64,000 nucleotides of DNA. Origin: Aeoliella straminimaris. Lineage in GTDB: Bacteria; Planctomycetota; Planctomycetia; Pirellulales; Lacipirellulaceae. Location: the NCBI RefSeq assembly GCF_024054565.1, contig NZ_JAMXLR010000036.1, forward strand, positions 584,616 to 648,615. The letters are read 5' to 3'. Under the pieces are notes generated by a model that searched no databases, was not told the origin of the DNA, and saw only the letters and a program-made list of their open reading frames with translations. Of this stretch, positions 63,670 to 64,000 are shown piece by piece (position 1 is the first letter of the stretch; each line of letters starts with the position of its first letter). Position numbers and translations under genes: made by a program.

Positions 63670-64000
63670 ATGCAAGCGACCATGAGCCGCAAAGAACTGA
63701 TGGAAATGCGTGCCGAAGCTCTGGCGACTGCCAAGAGCATTAACGAGAACCTGACCAATGGCGACGGCAGTTTGGATGCCCGCGACCAAAAGCGGTATGA
63801 CGAACTGATGGCAGCCGTTGAAGGTTACTCTGCCAAGATTGAAGCCATTGAAGGAAAGACCCGCGACTTCGAGAGTCTTTTCAACGGCGCAACCGGTGGT
63901 GGTTCGGTGCTGTTCAAAACTACCAATGGAAAATCTGTTCGAGGCTTCAAGCACGGCGAGAAGCTATCCGGCACCAGCAACCCGTCCGGCGCAGTGGCAC
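63670..64000 (+). CDS. probable HK97-fold major capsid protein, N-terminal part (3' partial)
   Basis: The frame is open from ATG 63670 (AGGAG nine bases upstream) to the window edge, 110 residues. The first 65 residues are a helical delta-domain-like scaffold (SRKELMEMRAEALATAKSINENL, RDQKRYDELMAAVEGYSAKIEAIE) typical of HK97 capsid precursors, followed by a Gly-rich stretch and the beginning of a globular part. Capsid assignment is inferred from this N-terminal pattern and from the terminase neighbour. Confidence 0.65.
   Translation, partial: MQATMSRKELMEMRAEALATAKSINENLTNGDGSLDARDQKRYDELMAAVEGYSAKIEAIEGKTRDFESLFNGATGGGSVLFKTTNGKSVRGFKHGEKLSGTSNPSGAVA

Larger units (their letters stand above)
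58103..64000 (+). mobile_element. integrative island or prophage/satellite at tRNA-Ala, right end outside window
   Basis: All genes from the integrase to the window edge lie on the plus strand, most downstream genes overlap or nearly touch, and each has phage-type character: integrase, HTH protein, DUF1580 protein, SF3 helicase, P27-like small terminase, zinc ribbon, AlpA-like regulator and probable capsid protein. The tRNA 3' end would be the left attachment site. The right attachment repeat and any large terminase, portal or tail genes are not visible, so prophage, satellite and defective element cannot be told apart. Confidence 0.8.

Overview
The window looks like chromosome of a Planctomycetota bacterium, probably a Pirellulales relative. 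This is inferred from gene content. The sequence is GC-rich. It encodes a PQQ-type dehydrogenase that carries a dockerin-like calcium repeat and a PEP-CTERM sorting tail, a DUF1580 protein (a family I associate with planctomycetes), and four small membrane proteins that share an N-terminal NPY-x-S-(P/S) motif. rsmH stands alone, outside any division/cell-wall cluster. Many genes start with TTG or GTG, and intergenic gaps often hold small dispersed inverted repeats.

Layout. 1-5.6 kb: the end of a c-type cytochrome/membrane protein and its membrane partner, moaB, a secreted HEAT-like protein, a sugar isomerase/epimerase-like TIM barrel and a CHAD protein. 5.6-14.9 kb: aat, a zinc-ribbon membrane protein, an HtrA protease, the dnaG-rpoD pair, a C4 zinc-ribbon coiled-coil protein, an NPY membrane protein and greA. 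14.9-24 kb (minus strand): an RND efflux pump and its adaptor, a DUF167 protein, a CPBP protease, pgsA, rimO and a small membrane protein. 24-31 kb: a degenerate ImmA/IrrE-like protein, a secreted protein, a CbiX-like chelatase, an FkbM methyltransferase, a second NPY protein, a secreted glycoside hydrolase and purN. 31-39 kb: a eukaryal/archaeal-type ileS with three in-frame repeat insertions, an extremely acidic protein, a PIG-L deacetylase, mscL, an RluD-type synthase and a membrane-anchored acidic-tail protein, with repeat-rich gaps between them. 39-50 kb: a UvrD/Rep helicase, two more NPY proteins, a YwqK/MORN-like secreted protein, a gap packed with five kinds of repeat, rsmH, a single-span membrane protein, and secreted coiled-coil and TPR proteins. 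50-58 kb: a ComM-type ATPase, an acyl-carrier-like protein with permuted halves, zinc-ribbon and membrane proteins, the PQQ-type dehydrogenase, a beta-helix protein and a flippase-like membrane protein.

58.0-64.0 kb: tRNA-Ala(GGC) followed directly by a tyrosine integrase and a compact, one-directional mobile island that runs off the right edge. In order it carries the integrase, a helix-turn-helix protein, a DUF1580 protein, a small unknown, an SF3 (P4/D5-like) replicative helicase, a non-coding segment with paired GGACA repeats (a possible origin), a P27-like small terminase, a zinc-ribbon protein, an unknown, an AlpA/Xis-like regulator and the start of a probable HK97-fold capsid protein. 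This resembles a small prophage or a capsid-encoding phage satellite. Twin dyad sites flank the integrase start, and leader hairpins overlap the start regions of its first two small genes. This island is the best candidate for an undescribed system, but the window ends before its packaging genes and its right attachment site can be seen.

Most annotations rest on motifs visible in the translations. No database search was run.
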